Shown: piece by piece, positions 21,001 through 29,641 of the stretch
Numbering within the stretch: the stretch's first letter is position 1
Layout of the letters: every line of letters starts with the position of its first letter
DNA from: Andalucia godoyi
Taxonomy: Eukaryota; Discoba; Jakobea; Jakobida; Andaluciidae
Assembly (NCBI GenBank): GCA_009859145.1
Contig: VRVR01000018.1
Coordinates: 67,688-131,687, forward strand
Reading direction: 5' to 3'
Length of the DNA: 64,000 bases
Position numbers and translations under genes: made by a program
The notes under the pieces: generated by a model
The model's database searches: none
The model's input: the letters and a program-made list of their open reading frames with translations, nothing else
What the model was told of the DNA's origin: nothing

Positions 21001-24000
21001 AACCGGCAACCAAAACGACGGTAAATGATGTGGAAGAAGCTGGATTTGTATAGGAAGCGGTCCCCGCTTCTCCGGAAGCAGCCCTCTAACAACCATGGAA
21101 AATACTTCGCCACCTCCGGTACACTCGCACTTGGCCTCCACCTGCACATCTCTGGGAACATTCATAGCTGTCGGTTCGGAGTATTCCAAATGCGTGAGCT
21201 CGTTATCGAACTCATCCAATATCTTCATCTTGCAGGAAAACCTTGAGTCAAGCTGCAGCGAGATGCATTCGTTTGCTCGAGTCTCGCGTCTCCTGGGATA
21301 GGCGAACGACTGCGGAGACGTCATGTCGCCCCATTGCAGTTCCACAGAAGCTGCGTCTCCGGGCATAACATCAAGCTCAATGCCGCTCTTAGGAGTCGAC
21401 GTGAAAAGAACGGTCCCATTCCACATAACATCCAGAAACGTAGCAAACGAGCCAGATTGTCGGATTCCAGCAGGAAGATTGACGCAGAATGTGCCATCTG
21501 ACTGCAAGCGCGAGGCAAACTCCTTGTCCCCCGCGACACGATATCGGCAAACGCAAGTTGCGGATGCCTCGGATTCGTGGACATACAGATCTGCACTGTT
21601 CGAACGAACGTCGTGCAACTGTGCGGTCGAGAGGAAAAAATGTGTGTGAAAAGCGCTGTTCTGAAATACTCGTTGTAGGGGCGTGAAAAACGTCTCCTTT
21701 TCGACCGTCACTTCGCCTTGAACAGAAAAGGGCACTCCAGCTGTTCTCACACGCTGCTCGTTGACGAACGAAATCTTGCGCCCCTCAGAAAAGGACAGGA
21801 GAAAATTCAGCTTTGCAACGGCATCCAGTAACGAAGGGCATCTCTTAGAAACACTCACAGCCTTCTTCTTGATGAAGGCAATAAGTCGCATGTGGAAAGA
21901 GACGTCTTTGAGCGCACCTTCAACTCCATACAGCGTAAAATCGACCATGAGATTCCTGTCTGTGGTACAATACGGCTTTTCTTCGCTGCCAAAGTTCTCA
22001 TTCGGAACACTTTCAATCGTATCAAAATGCTCCCAGATGGTCCAGATTTGCACGGGTAGAAGCGAAAGGCGGTAATTGACGTTTGGTAGAAGGAAAATGT
22101 CTCCTCGTGAAACTTGGGTGAGATTGTGCGAAGCGACAATCTTCTCAGGAATCCGGCATGCGGTAAACTGTGCAACTTTGTTCAAGATCTGCCACTCCTG
22201 GAATCTCCGCGGATGCAATTTCGCTTCATTCACCCGGCCATTGAGAACATATTCTTCATCAAATGTTCTATGACACGTGTTCACCCAATCAGAAAGAATC
22301 TTGCGGCAGCGATTGGTCTGCTCCGGAGCGCTTAGCAGATCGAATGGACGCTGCAGCATCTTTTTGTGGCTACTGGGTTTGATCGAGCGACCGAAAAAGA
22401 CCTCAACAACGATTCTATTGGCAAGCTGCCGCAAACTGGGGAAGATCGCAATAATGCTCCTTCCTAACGAAGTGTCCTCGAGCAGCCTTCCGCACCAATA
22501 CTCCCCAATGACCAAGTCAGGCTTGTCTTGTAGTCCCATCAAGCGAACATAGTCCGGACGGGTCTCCGACCCCTCTATCAGAGGAAAGTATCGAAACGTA
22601 AAGTATTGGCCAAGGATACTGACAATGCGGATCAAAGAATGCCGTTCTTCAGGAAGGACGTACTCGGTGGTCTGACTCAAAAGTGTCGAACATCGAGCGC
22701 ATCGAGTCCAATAGTCCGCATCAGCGGCCGGAGAGTTTCTTGAATTGCCCTTGTGCCTCTGCAAGAGGATGCGCTCGTCATCTTCCATTTCCATATGAAC
22801 TGCTTCAAACAGTTCTTCTAAGGCTGGAAACGAAAAGGAGACCTCAATCTCAATTGGTTGCAGACCCCCTTTTCCAAGAAAATCCTGACCGGCCTGCGAC
22901 ACAAGAAACTGCAGAAAACCAGAATTCTTCCCCAGAACATAGTATTTGTACAAAGAAGAAAATGCAGCAGCGTATTCATCAGCTACAGCACAAAAATGCG
23001 AAAACCGGAACTCGACATTTTTTTCTGAAAGGACGTGGCCAATGGAGGGTGCGAAGAGTGCCGAGTCTTCTCGCAACTTTGAAATCATGATGCATGAGCC
23101 ATGACCGGCCGCAACAGTGGTGAAATGCGTGCGAAGGACGTTGTCGCACACAAGTGACTTCTCGTCCTCTTCCATGTCCCACGCTTTCGCATACTGACAG
23201 AATGAAAACGAGTCTGTCATAAAAAAAGATCCTCCTCTTAGGCGAGCATCGTCTGAATAGCCCTTGACATCCTTGTCAATAAGAGCTGCCATGCGGATGA
23301 ATCCCGGTTCATCGTGTGCCGTTCTAGAAAATATTCGAACTTTGCGACCCATCGAGAACGCCGCGTCCTTCAGCCCTAGTCCGAATTTTCCCAGCTCTCC
23401 CGAAATATGGAATGGATGCATGGGCACATCCATGTTCTGTGATAGCGAGGCATCTTCTGCTACATGCCTCGCGTACGTTACTGCGTCGTGAAGAGACTCT
23501 TCAGACATTCCTTTCCCATCGTCCAATATAAACAGATGGCTCCACATCATGTGCTTGTCTGCAACAAGGTGCATGGAGACAGTGTGCTTCTTGTCATCCT
23601 TGCATTTCACGCACGCCTCAATTGAATTGTCAATGAACTCGGCAACGATGGACGGAATCGGGTCGGAGCCGTCCGACGGCGCCTCAAAGTTTTGACCATT
23701 GACGAGTGGATCTGTTGAGAAGTACCACTGGAACTGGTAATGCAGATGTAAATCCTCCGGCAAGCCGGGAGCTATGCAGTACACAACTTTCTGTGCAATC
23801 GCCGCACCGGATCCAGCAATTTCATGAAAGTTGAGGAACGTTGCACGAATCTGCGATACGCTCATCTGATCCACACGTTTGTGATCTTGCAATTTCATCG
23901 AAAACGAAGACGGAAACTCTGGATACTTGGATTGAATAAGCGATGCTATGTAATTTTCGAAATTACTGGAGTTTGGCTGGAAATGGAGAAAGTGACTTCG

Positions 24001-24087
24001 GAGATCGGAAAGCTGAACTGCGAATTGCTGCTGCACATCAACGTCGCTGATCAGCACAACCCACAGAATTTGTTTTTCGCGGGTCAT
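18055..24087 (-). CDS. SMCHD1-like GHKL ATPase with C-terminal SMC-hinge-like domain
   Basis: 2010 residues from ATG 24087, essentially the length of animal SMCHD1 (about 2000). A further ATG at 24219 would add 44 residues encoded by a GAA-repeat stretch (CRFFFFF), which looks like 5' UTR. N-terminal ~110 residues could be a ubiquitin-like fold. The GHKL ATPase follows: N-box EFIDNSIEAC with Glu150 and Asn154, LDDGKGMS, and GKFGLGLKDAAFSMG. Human SMCHD1 has its catalytic Glu at 147. A long beta-rich middle (several Ig-like stretches) leads to a C-terminal part with GMLLGNVVICATAADSELF, matching the hinge region of SMCHD1 (GMLLGDTIILD...), and a basic tail PPAKRPRLA, a possible nuclear signal. 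In animals SMCHD1 is a non-canonical SMC chromatin protein; function here is inferred. Intronless. Confidence 0.87.
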   Translation of the reverse strand: MTREKQILWVVLISDVDVQQQFAVQLSDLRSHFLHFQPNSSNFENYIASLIQSKYPEFPSSFSMKLQDHKRVDQMSVSQIRATFLNFHEIAGSGAAIAQKVVYCIAPGLPEDLHLHYQFQWYFSTDPLVNGQNFEAPSDGSDPIPSIVAEFIDNSIEACVKCKDDKKHTVSMHLVADKHMMWSHLFILDDGKGMSEESLHDAVTYARHVAEDASLSQNMDVPMHPFHISGELGKFGLGLKDAAFSMGRKVRIFSRTAHDEPGFIRMAALIDKDVKGYSDDARLRGGSFFMTDSFSFCQYAKAWDMEEDEKSLVCDNVLRTHFTTVAAGHGSCIMISKLREDSALFAPSIGHVLSEKNVEFRFSHFCAVADEYAAAFSSLYKYYVLGKNSGFLQFLVSQAGQDFLGKGGLQPIEIEVSFSFPALEELFEAVHMEMEDDERILLQRHKGNSRNSPAADADYWTRCARCSTLLSQTTEYVLPEERHSLIRIVSILGQYFTFRYFPLIEGSETRPDYVRLMGLQDKPDLVIGEYWCGRLLEDTSLGRSIIAIFPSLRQLANRIVVEVFFGRSIKPSSHKKMLQRPFDLLSAPEQTNRCRKILSDWVNTCHRTFDEEYVLNGRVNEAKLHPRRFQEWQILNKVAQFTACRIPEKIVASHNLTQVSRGDIFLLPNVNYRLSLLPVQIWTIWEHFDTIESVPNENFGSEEKPYCTTDRNLMVDFTLYGVEGALKDVSFHMRLIAFIKKKAVSVSKRCPSLLDAVAKLNFLLSFSEGRKISFVNEQRVRTAGVPFSVQGEVTVEKETFFTPLQRVFQNSAFHTHFFLSTAQLHDVRSNSADLYVHESEASATCVCRYRVAGDKEFASRLQSDGTFCVNLPAGIRQSGSFATFLDVMWNGTVLFTSTPKSGIELDVMPGDAASVELQWGDMTSPQSFAYPRRRETRANECISLQLDSRFSCKMKILDEFDNELTHLEYSEPTAMNVPRDVQVEAKCECTGGGEVFSMVVRGLLPEKRGPLPIQIQLLPHHLPSFWLPVVVLAGEFAGLDALDPDPLEKLVGRQVVSTLDFHPVDAYGNIVKQIDALSSRTWTVYVKPKRETSKKGVFSSIAKSTFKSKEGILRLSLGSPYSCEWGDIELSVVDSECGTVFSRPYTVQVSKDPSTFDIYQNSTAILEKDGVFLCGIRSGDAFPEFDFVLRNETGEILSKNLCSFYSVNLRVDARVSSIRAHENGAFARELLAIFSGFDWIQQSEHGPVLWNFHNQSALSVLIRVVRDQNNDDLVEKTVRFCLHGGPAAQLVLYPFGGSSHLQAAIKKDFRCDVRFVDAAGNDTTISRQTAETLLVDPKICCRQHIQGAPPPDLLHPSVVSLPAKVEFPNADSLSFVTLKVPGSAFSFWDDDLDRRAVSIGLVDVVFSYVCKTGKIDGRVALMHLSPGDPYCMIVENRTEIESPVYWSHDLIRRIVFSVRDNDLNLVSLDHDGICKFLETQISDAGFPYLELMAFGSGSALLFGKTVFSSRQETGRRAIGELRRTSRSFAWKYENERFLLEDIPIMNATGKTLCRDARRSKKGDDCLWIQTPSKMLQFPYPLYITVRPNPHPLQVTEVKVQNAKVRNQAPEVVQFEVFVGFAGRSDDMPTNIMLSEDEKTALVSSIRVSIVENGAPGTRLDLSVDLTASTFFLDNDDDWSAILPVSMRLPEYVLQKQNAEFQCEFVDQRTPFRFFNQDSSYEFWPTFQGLTDQFSLLRSRFVVHMDVQDLFAQQLSAPMSLSQVSSLPSSTGGSSHTKSAPETQEDGTQPSLHNIRLGTLFSASCSQEVELCLCLYIKRFAGDFLSQPVDMFFENLLHFVDRSEDYFIPTHTQLAALPVRPTFWRASDFVFPDLSNVSERDARAVLALIHRCFPVLAISSDLPQILKKLVGMLLGNVVICATAADSELFCSSYLMLHQQPRCPRCPVVLCLGRPESNRLRLRVVFESGFRLEFFLKASDQPTRFLRVEEPILSESSQSAACSPPAKRPRLA

Positions 24088-24414
24088 TCTCTTTTTATCC
24101 CCACTTCCCACCACCCTTCTCCAAATTGGTGTATCTCGAGCAGCCAAGAATAAAAACAATAACAGAGCTGAAAAAGTGAAGAAGAAGAAGAAACGACAGC
24201 AGGAAAGCGAGTTTGACATGAGTCGATTTGTCCTTTAGATATTTCCTGGTTTTTTTTTTTTTCTTACTTGTTTGCTTTTGGCGGGAAGTAAAATGACGTG
24301 CCAAAAGGACTGTCACACGAAAACTACAGTCGCTAACATCTCCAAGAAATTGCTTGTGATGACGTGGAAGCTGGACTGGAATGAAATTCAAGGTTTCATG
24401 AATGAAGATGACGA

Positions 24415-24957
24415 TCATCGCTTGTTCATACCAGTACGAGACTGCAAAAGAAACAGTATTTCTTGCTGGATTTCGATTGGAAGATCTGCTACTCTGCCGA
24501 CAGAAGCCACCTTTTTCCCATCCAACTCCACTACACCATCATTTTCCCTCCTCCTGCTTGACCTTTCATGCTGGGAACTCTCATGCTGCGCATCAACGAG
24601 CTGCTCAATCCTCCACATTTTCATGACTTCATCTTTGGACGGAAACGAAGGATCAATATGACTGTCTAGCGCATCTTCCATATCATCATTGCTGCTTCTG
24701 GGATTGGGATTGGAATTGGAATTGGAATTGGAATCGTTGCTGCCGCCGCCGCCGCTGCTGCTGCTGCTCTCTTGTTTTTCAACTTTTTCAACCTTTTCTT
24801 TTTCTCCAACTTCCGCTGCTTTTTTGTTCCTCTCGTGTGTTTCCAGCGAGGGCGATGACGATGACTCGGAACCAAAAACAAGACGAGGACTGCTCGTTCC
24901 AGCAATGTGCTGAAGTAGAATCAGAACTCGTCGAAATCCATAATGAATAGAGTCCAT
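24415..24957 (-). CDS. Hypothetical low-complexity protein with F-box-like end
   Basis: 180 residues from ATG 24957. The middle is low complexity: Lys/Glu-rich, then a Ser run, a Gly run, and (SN)n/(PN)n encoded by GGAATT repeats. The C-terminal end carries DLPIEIQQEILFLL, which fits the beginning of an F-box (LPxEIxxxILxxL) but stops 9 residues later. A GGTATGAAC donor and an ATTCCAG acceptor about 57 bp downstream would extend the frame, so the 3' end may be spliced. Gene status is uncertain; the repeats argue for fast evolution. Confidence 0.45.
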   Translation of the reverse strand: MDSIHYGFRRVLILLQHIAGTSSPRLVFGSESSSSPSLETHERNKKAAEVGEKEKVEKVEKQESSSSSGGGGSNDSNSNSNSNPNPRSSNDDMEDALDSHIDPSFPSKDEVMKMWRIEQLVDAQHESSQHERSSRRRENDGVVELDGKKVASVGRVADLPIEIQQEILFLLQSRTGMNKR

Positions 24958-25346
24958 TCTTGCCGTTACCTTTTTTTCTGCCGTTTTGCATTTAATTCAA
25001 AATGATAATTAATACTTTTTTTACAAAACCCTTCCGTTTTGTTTTCGCACCAGAAAAACCTCAGTGTTTGGGCATGATGCATTTGAGTCGCTGTAACGGG
25101 CGTCACGAGAGTTAATAAAACAAATCCTATTGGCGAAGTGCCCTTTTGGGGCACAGACTTTTTTGTTTTCCTGGGCTTTCTGCTCGGAATCCCCAAAGGC
25201 CGCTCCACTTTCATTCCTACCAAAGGTTTTCCTTTTCTCGTTGCCATTGTATTCGTTTCTTGTTTCTTGTTTCTTGTTTGTTTGTTGATTGTTGTTGACT
25301 CTACATACTTCTGTGGAGCGCGTCTTGAAGTTCTGTGAGCTCTGCG
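24958..25346. other. Divergent intergenic region
   Basis: Between the hypothetical gene (-) and the PH/coiled-coil gene (+). On the minus strand an open stretch starting with ATG at about 25246 (MATRKGKPLVG...) could be an exon, but I find no supported partner, so I leave it unannotated. Confidence 0.35.
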
Positions 25347-27643
25347 ATGGCGTCTGCTGTGTTTATCGAAGGAGAACTGGAAAAACAAGGCGGGTCTCAC
25401 AAGAATTGGAAAAAACGTTTTTTCAGAGTCAGTAAGGACGGGATTGCGTACTTTAAGAATGCCACGGATTCAAAGCCGATTCGTGTTCTTGAATTAAACA
25501 ATGTGTTTGCTGCAGCATCACCAAATGCAGACGCCAAACACCCGTTTTGTTTCGTCGTCTTCACAACCCAAAGAGACTTTAATCTTCTGATCAGCTGTGA
25601 AACGGAAAACGAAGTAGTATGTAGTCGTTGCATTTTCATATTAATTTTTTTAGTTCCTTTCCTCTTGTTAAGCATTCGTGTTTGCCCGTTTGTTTGTCTT
25701 TTTGTGTTTTTTTGTTTTTTTGTTTTGTGTGTGTGTGTGTGTGTGAGTGTTCTTATTTATCCATTGTTGGGGGGTGGGTTTGTGTTTGCTAGGTGAAATG
25801 GGTTACTGCGATTCGAATTGCTCGGGAGAAGCACTTTGGAAAACAGTTGCTTTTTGGATCGGACGAAGCGGAGACTGTTGTTTCAAACAATATGATGATT
25901 GATCGCGAGACACACCTTGTGGATCGTGAGCGGTCTCGGAAGATCCAGGAGTTTTCTCGCGCAGCGATCATCGAGGCGTCGAAAGCATGGTCTGCAGAGC
26001 TGGTTGCGTTTGTAAATTGCAAGAGACTGGAGACGCTGGATTTGCGAAAGATGTTTATTGAAGAGATTGGGAGGCTTCGGCAGGAAGCCACACATGCCCA
26101 GGCGGAGGCATTTTCATTTTTGGCGTCCGTTGAGGAACAGGCAGATTCAGAGCTGGTGAAGGAAACGCAGTTGCAGGCTGCTCAGTTGCGCAGGCTTGCG
26201 CAGATGAGTGATGAACGCATTGCTGCGCTGCGATCGCAGCAAACTGTGGTGGTGTCGACTCTGGAAGAGCAGATTCAGGCAATGCGTTCCGAGTATGAAT
26301 CGCAGCTTGAGAATTACCGCGCCATGATTCACAAACAAAAGGATGACATTTTTGAGTATCGTCAGAAAGCGCTCGAGGCAGAACAGAAGCTTGCTACGGA
26401 GAAGCAAGTGTTTGAAGAGATTTTGATTGAAAAAGAGCTGGAGAGAGCGGCCGTGCTCGGTATGGAAAAGTCAATAACCGAGCGCGAGAGAGGACTGTTT
26501 GAATCTTCAAAGAAGTCTTTTGAGCGTGTGCTGATGGCAAGAACGCAGCTGATGCTCAGCCAGAAAGAGAGAGAAATCGACGCTGTCCGTCAGGCGGATT
26601 TGGAAGAGCGCGATCGTCTGGTGCTCAAGGCTCGTTTTGGACAGGATCTCAAGTACGACGATGGCCAGACAATGGAGTTCTTTTCTGGAAGGGCTCTTGC
26701 CGAGACTTCCGATCGCGTTAAGAATCTCCTGTCAAGAGTTGCATTGCTTGAAGAGCAGCTTGTGGAGCAGCGGGTGTCTTTTGAGAAGCGTTTGCAGGAA
26801 CAGGAGCAAATTGCCGTCCGAAAAGAAGCCAAGATGAACGAGGCTCTGGATGCGTACAAGCGCCAATTGGACACCTCAAAGAATTTGTACGATGGACAGG
26901 TTGGGCTGCTGAAGGATTCCTACAAACAGGAGATTCTCGCATATCGAGATGAAATCTCAAGGTTGAAGGATTCAATTGCACAGAAGGACCGAGCCATAAC
27001 GGATCTGAATGTGAAATTGAGTACCGCCGATACGAGAATGAAGCGCGCGCTGGAAGAGAAGGATGCGCTCATGTCCGATATGAAGGCGCAGAATGCAGTG
27101 GAAGTGCAGAACTCGCTGGCCGATGCTCGCAAACTGGAGTCCGAGTTGCGAGAGCAAGTGGCTGACAAGACGCATGAGCTTACGCTTGTCAACGCCCGAA
27201 AGGAGAAGCACATTGCGGATTCCAGACAGGAGATTGAGCGCCGGGTCCACGCTGTGCTCGCTGCTCGGTATGACGGAATGGAGAAGATGCTTATGGAATG
27301 GAAAACGCTTGCGCTGCAGAACAAGGCTCTTTCTTCAGATGCTGTCACAGACCCTGAGTATGACTACTCCACAGTGCTCGCGCAGTCGGTGCAAATGCTT
27401 GGGAAAGCCATTGACTCGGAGCCAGAAACGGAAAATGCGAACAAAGCGCTTGCAGACCGTGAGGCTGAAAAGCAAAAGGAAGAAGCACGGCGGAAGGAGC
27501 TTGAGAAGGCTGCCGATCCTGCAAAGAAGACCGAAGCAGGGGCCGGTTCTTCGAATCCCGAGAAGGAAAAGGAGAAGGAGAAGGAGAAGCAGTCCACAGA
27601 GTCAAAGGAAGACAAGCGGAAGTCGAAGCGCGTCTCAGACTGA
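25347..27643 (+). CDS. PH domain plus long coiled-coil protein (one intron, 25617-25792)
   Basis: Exon 1 (25347-25616, 90 residues) encodes most of a pleckstrin-homology domain: EGELEKQGGSHKNWKKRFF, then beta strands to LISCETENEV. Exon 2 (25793-27643) resumes with VKWVTAIRIA, giving the conserved Trp of the PH C-terminal helix, and then runs almost entirely as heptad-rich coiled coil to a Lys/Glu-rich tail (KEKEKEKEKQ). Total about 706 residues. ATG 25347 is chosen because ELEKQG sits 10 residues in; an upstream in-frame start is non-ATG. PH domains bind phosphoinositides; the rod suggests a scaffold or tether at membrane or cytoskeleton, which is inference. Confidence 0.85.
25617..25792 (+). 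other. Spliceosomal intron in PH/coiled-coil gene
   Basis: Phase-0, 176 bp, GTATGT donor and TTTGCTAG acceptor, with T-rich sequence and a TG run. Joining the flanks restores the PH-domain Trp helix (ETENEV + VKWVTAIR). Confidence 0.88.
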
Positions 27644-27754
27644 AGTGTCTCGTCGGGTTCGGCATCCGTGTGGCGCGAGTGTCGTATGGTAACCGCACAT
27701 TTTTTTTTTATTATTTAAATTTTTAAGTGACGATGTTCCATAAATAGTTTATTG

Positions 27755-28105
27755 CTAACGAGGAATTCTGTTCTCCAGTTGATGAGCAATGATCTCAAAT
27801 ACATTCATCTGCCGTGTGCCCGAGTTGATGTCATACTCGACAAAGCGGTGCGCGATTGCCTCGTCCGCTGTTGCAGGAGAAAACACATGCTCATTGCTAC
27901 GGAACTGGTGGCCAGGGCCTTTGCAGTTCATCCCTGCCCAGGACGAAGCGCTGATCTTCCCGCATGAGGTGCACCGGTACACCGGTACAGTCTGCAACAG
28001 CACTGCCAACGTCTTCTTCAGCTCATCAAACTTGTGGGCAGCGTCTTCTGCCATTTCCATGGCAGACACTTCGTTTGCCTTCTTCTTCTCAACAATACGA
28101 TTCAT
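27755..28105 (-). CDS. Small Cys/His-motif protein, hypothetical
   Basis: 116 residues, ATG 28105. A charged helical N-terminus (about 45 residues) is followed by YRCTSCGK and, 12 residues on, NCKGPGHQF: a CxxC...CxxxxH arrangement that could bind one zinc ion. The rest (VFEIIAHQL near the end) is unremarkable. It converges with the PH/coiled-coil gene, 111 bp apart. I do not recognise the family. Confidence 0.6.
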   Translation of the reverse strand: MNRIVEKKKANEVSAMEMAEDAAHKFDELKKTLAVLLQTVPVYRCTSCGKISASSWAGMNCKGPGHQFRSNEHVFSPATADEAIAHRFVEYDINSGTRQMNVFEIIAHQLENRIPR

Positions 28106-28520
28106 GTCGAAAATGTTTGTGGATATCGATCAATATGGAGGTCGTGCACGAATACAGCGCAGTTTTCTTGCCAACTGCGAAAGAAAGAAGAAAAAGAAAA
28201 GTCTAGCGGGAGGGGTCCTCAGGACGGAATGATGAGAGCTTTCGAAGCTGTTTGTTTCGTTGCTGATGCGTTCCGATGGTCCAGACTGCTCTTCCATCCG
28301 AGCAAAAGAACACAGTTCTGCCCAGATGAAAAAATCATTCGTAAAATAATAAAATGTAAAATAAAACAACGTGCCAACAACAGCACGCCAAAGAAACCGC
28401 ATCTGAAATGAACAAAACAAGGTTCAAAGAAAAGAAAAGGACGTCAAAATTAAATTCAAAAGTCACAAAATACTCACGCTGCATGTGGCATTTAGTGGTT
28501 GTCGAGAAAGTGTTCTCGAA
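28106..28520. other. Spacer without recognisable gene
   Basis: Upstream of the small Cys-motif gene (-) and of the carboxylesterase stump (+). A/T-rich, no repeat or RNA gene seen. Confidence 0.4.
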
Positions 28521-28761
28521 ATGCTGCACAATGTTGTGCTTGTATTTGCGGCCGCGCTGCTGATTCTGCATTCCTTGTGCGGCGGAGAGGAAATCAAGAC
28601 TCGCTGCGGTCTGTTGGAAGGTAACACGTCTTGCCACCCGCGGAATGCGAGTCAGTGTGCATCGGAGTTTCTTGGCATTCCGTACGCCGAACCTCCCGTT
28701 GGTCGTCTGAGGTTTCTGCCTTCTGTACCGTTCGGGTGCTGGAATGGAACGCTCCATGCAA
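28521..28761 (+). pseudogene. Carboxylesterase (type B) N-terminal stump
   Basis: From ATG 28521 the frame gives a hydrophobic signal peptide (LVFAAALLILHSLC), then about 60 residues including SEFLGIPYAEPPVGRLRF and CWNGTLHA, the diagnostic N-terminal block of the alpha/beta-hydrolase carboxylesterase/cholinesterase family. The family is normally 500-600 residues with the GESAGG serine motif further on. Here the frame runs into repeat copy A and stops at 28797. No remaining carboxylesterase sequence is seen on the far side of the element, so it was either truncated by the insertion or lost by a linked deletion. A short expressed secreted peptide cannot be excluded. Confidence 0.8.
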
Positions 28762-29382
28762 GCCTACATTATGCACTGAACATGCATATCTACGAATAGA
28801 CATGCATATTCAGTCTTGCATCCCGTTGCCGGGAAGGGGATCGGCCCCCCAACACGCCCCACGGCGTTCTTCAGATAGATGTTCCGCGCTCCGTTCCCAA
28901 TCTCGATCAATCTGCGAGCCACTTTTCTCAGCGTGGCACGTTGTTCCTGAGAAGGGTGCATTTTGATGCTGACGGCCCTAGCAGCAGGCGCTTTCGTGTC
29001 CTCAGTTGCAGCGATTGATGCAACTGGAGATACGAGGGTAGGAAAAGGCGGTAGGCGTAGTGACACGTGGTCTCTTAGGAGGTCTGCGGGACCTAGGAGG
29101 CCCTGTATCGAGCGGCGTAGGCGTAGGCGAATGCGTCATCCCAGCGCACTCACGCCCATATTTGAATTAAAAACGTGAAACCAAAAAAAAGTGAAACCAA
29201 CGAATGATAGAATAGATGGCTACGGATGCTGCGTTAAAGAGTGTCGAAAATGCGGAGCCTGTGCGTGCGGAAGCACGAATGCCTGTGAAACAAACGAGCT
29301 AGTGTCGGCCAGTATTGACCGTGTCTGGTTATGTATACTCCCTCGTATGCATGACAATGACGTGTTATTATTACTCAGCGGT
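28762..29382 (-). mobile_element. Fanzor-derived non-autonomous element, copy A
   Basis: About 620 bp, shared with 34221-34757 (inverted) and 57065-57668. Oriented by the nuclease frame it is on the minus strand. It holds a 5' leader, ATG 29139 with a Pro/Arg-rich NLS-like start (RSRRPPKRPR), the Fanzor/TnpB N-terminal motif KMHPSQEQRATLRK at about 28926-28967, then a direct jump to the C-terminal tail (LIEIGNGARNIYLKN) and stop TAG at 28764-28766 on the element edge. One extra A in LRK-W relative to copy C breaks the frame. No obvious terminal inverted repeats or target duplication. The ends are inferred by comparing the three copies. Confidence 0.85.
28776..28813 (-). other. Terminal hairpin of Fanzor-derived element (copy A)
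   Basis: 17-bp inverted repeat around a TTCG loop (sense strand), two G-T wobbles; the same structure sits at 34707-34744 and 57079-57116. Possible part of a guide-RNA scaffold. Confidence 0.7.

Positions 29383-29641
<259 letters not shown>

Noticed and set aside
24088-24219. 44-residue N-terminal extension of the SMCHD1-like protein
   Set aside because: Encoded by a GAA repeat and poly-pyrimidine-like sequence; the ATG at 24087 gives the family length and places the N-box as in human SMCHD1.
28764-29066. 100-codon minus-strand frame in copy A as a standalone gene
   Set aside because: It is the fused N- and C-terminal remnants of the nuclease and starts at GTG.
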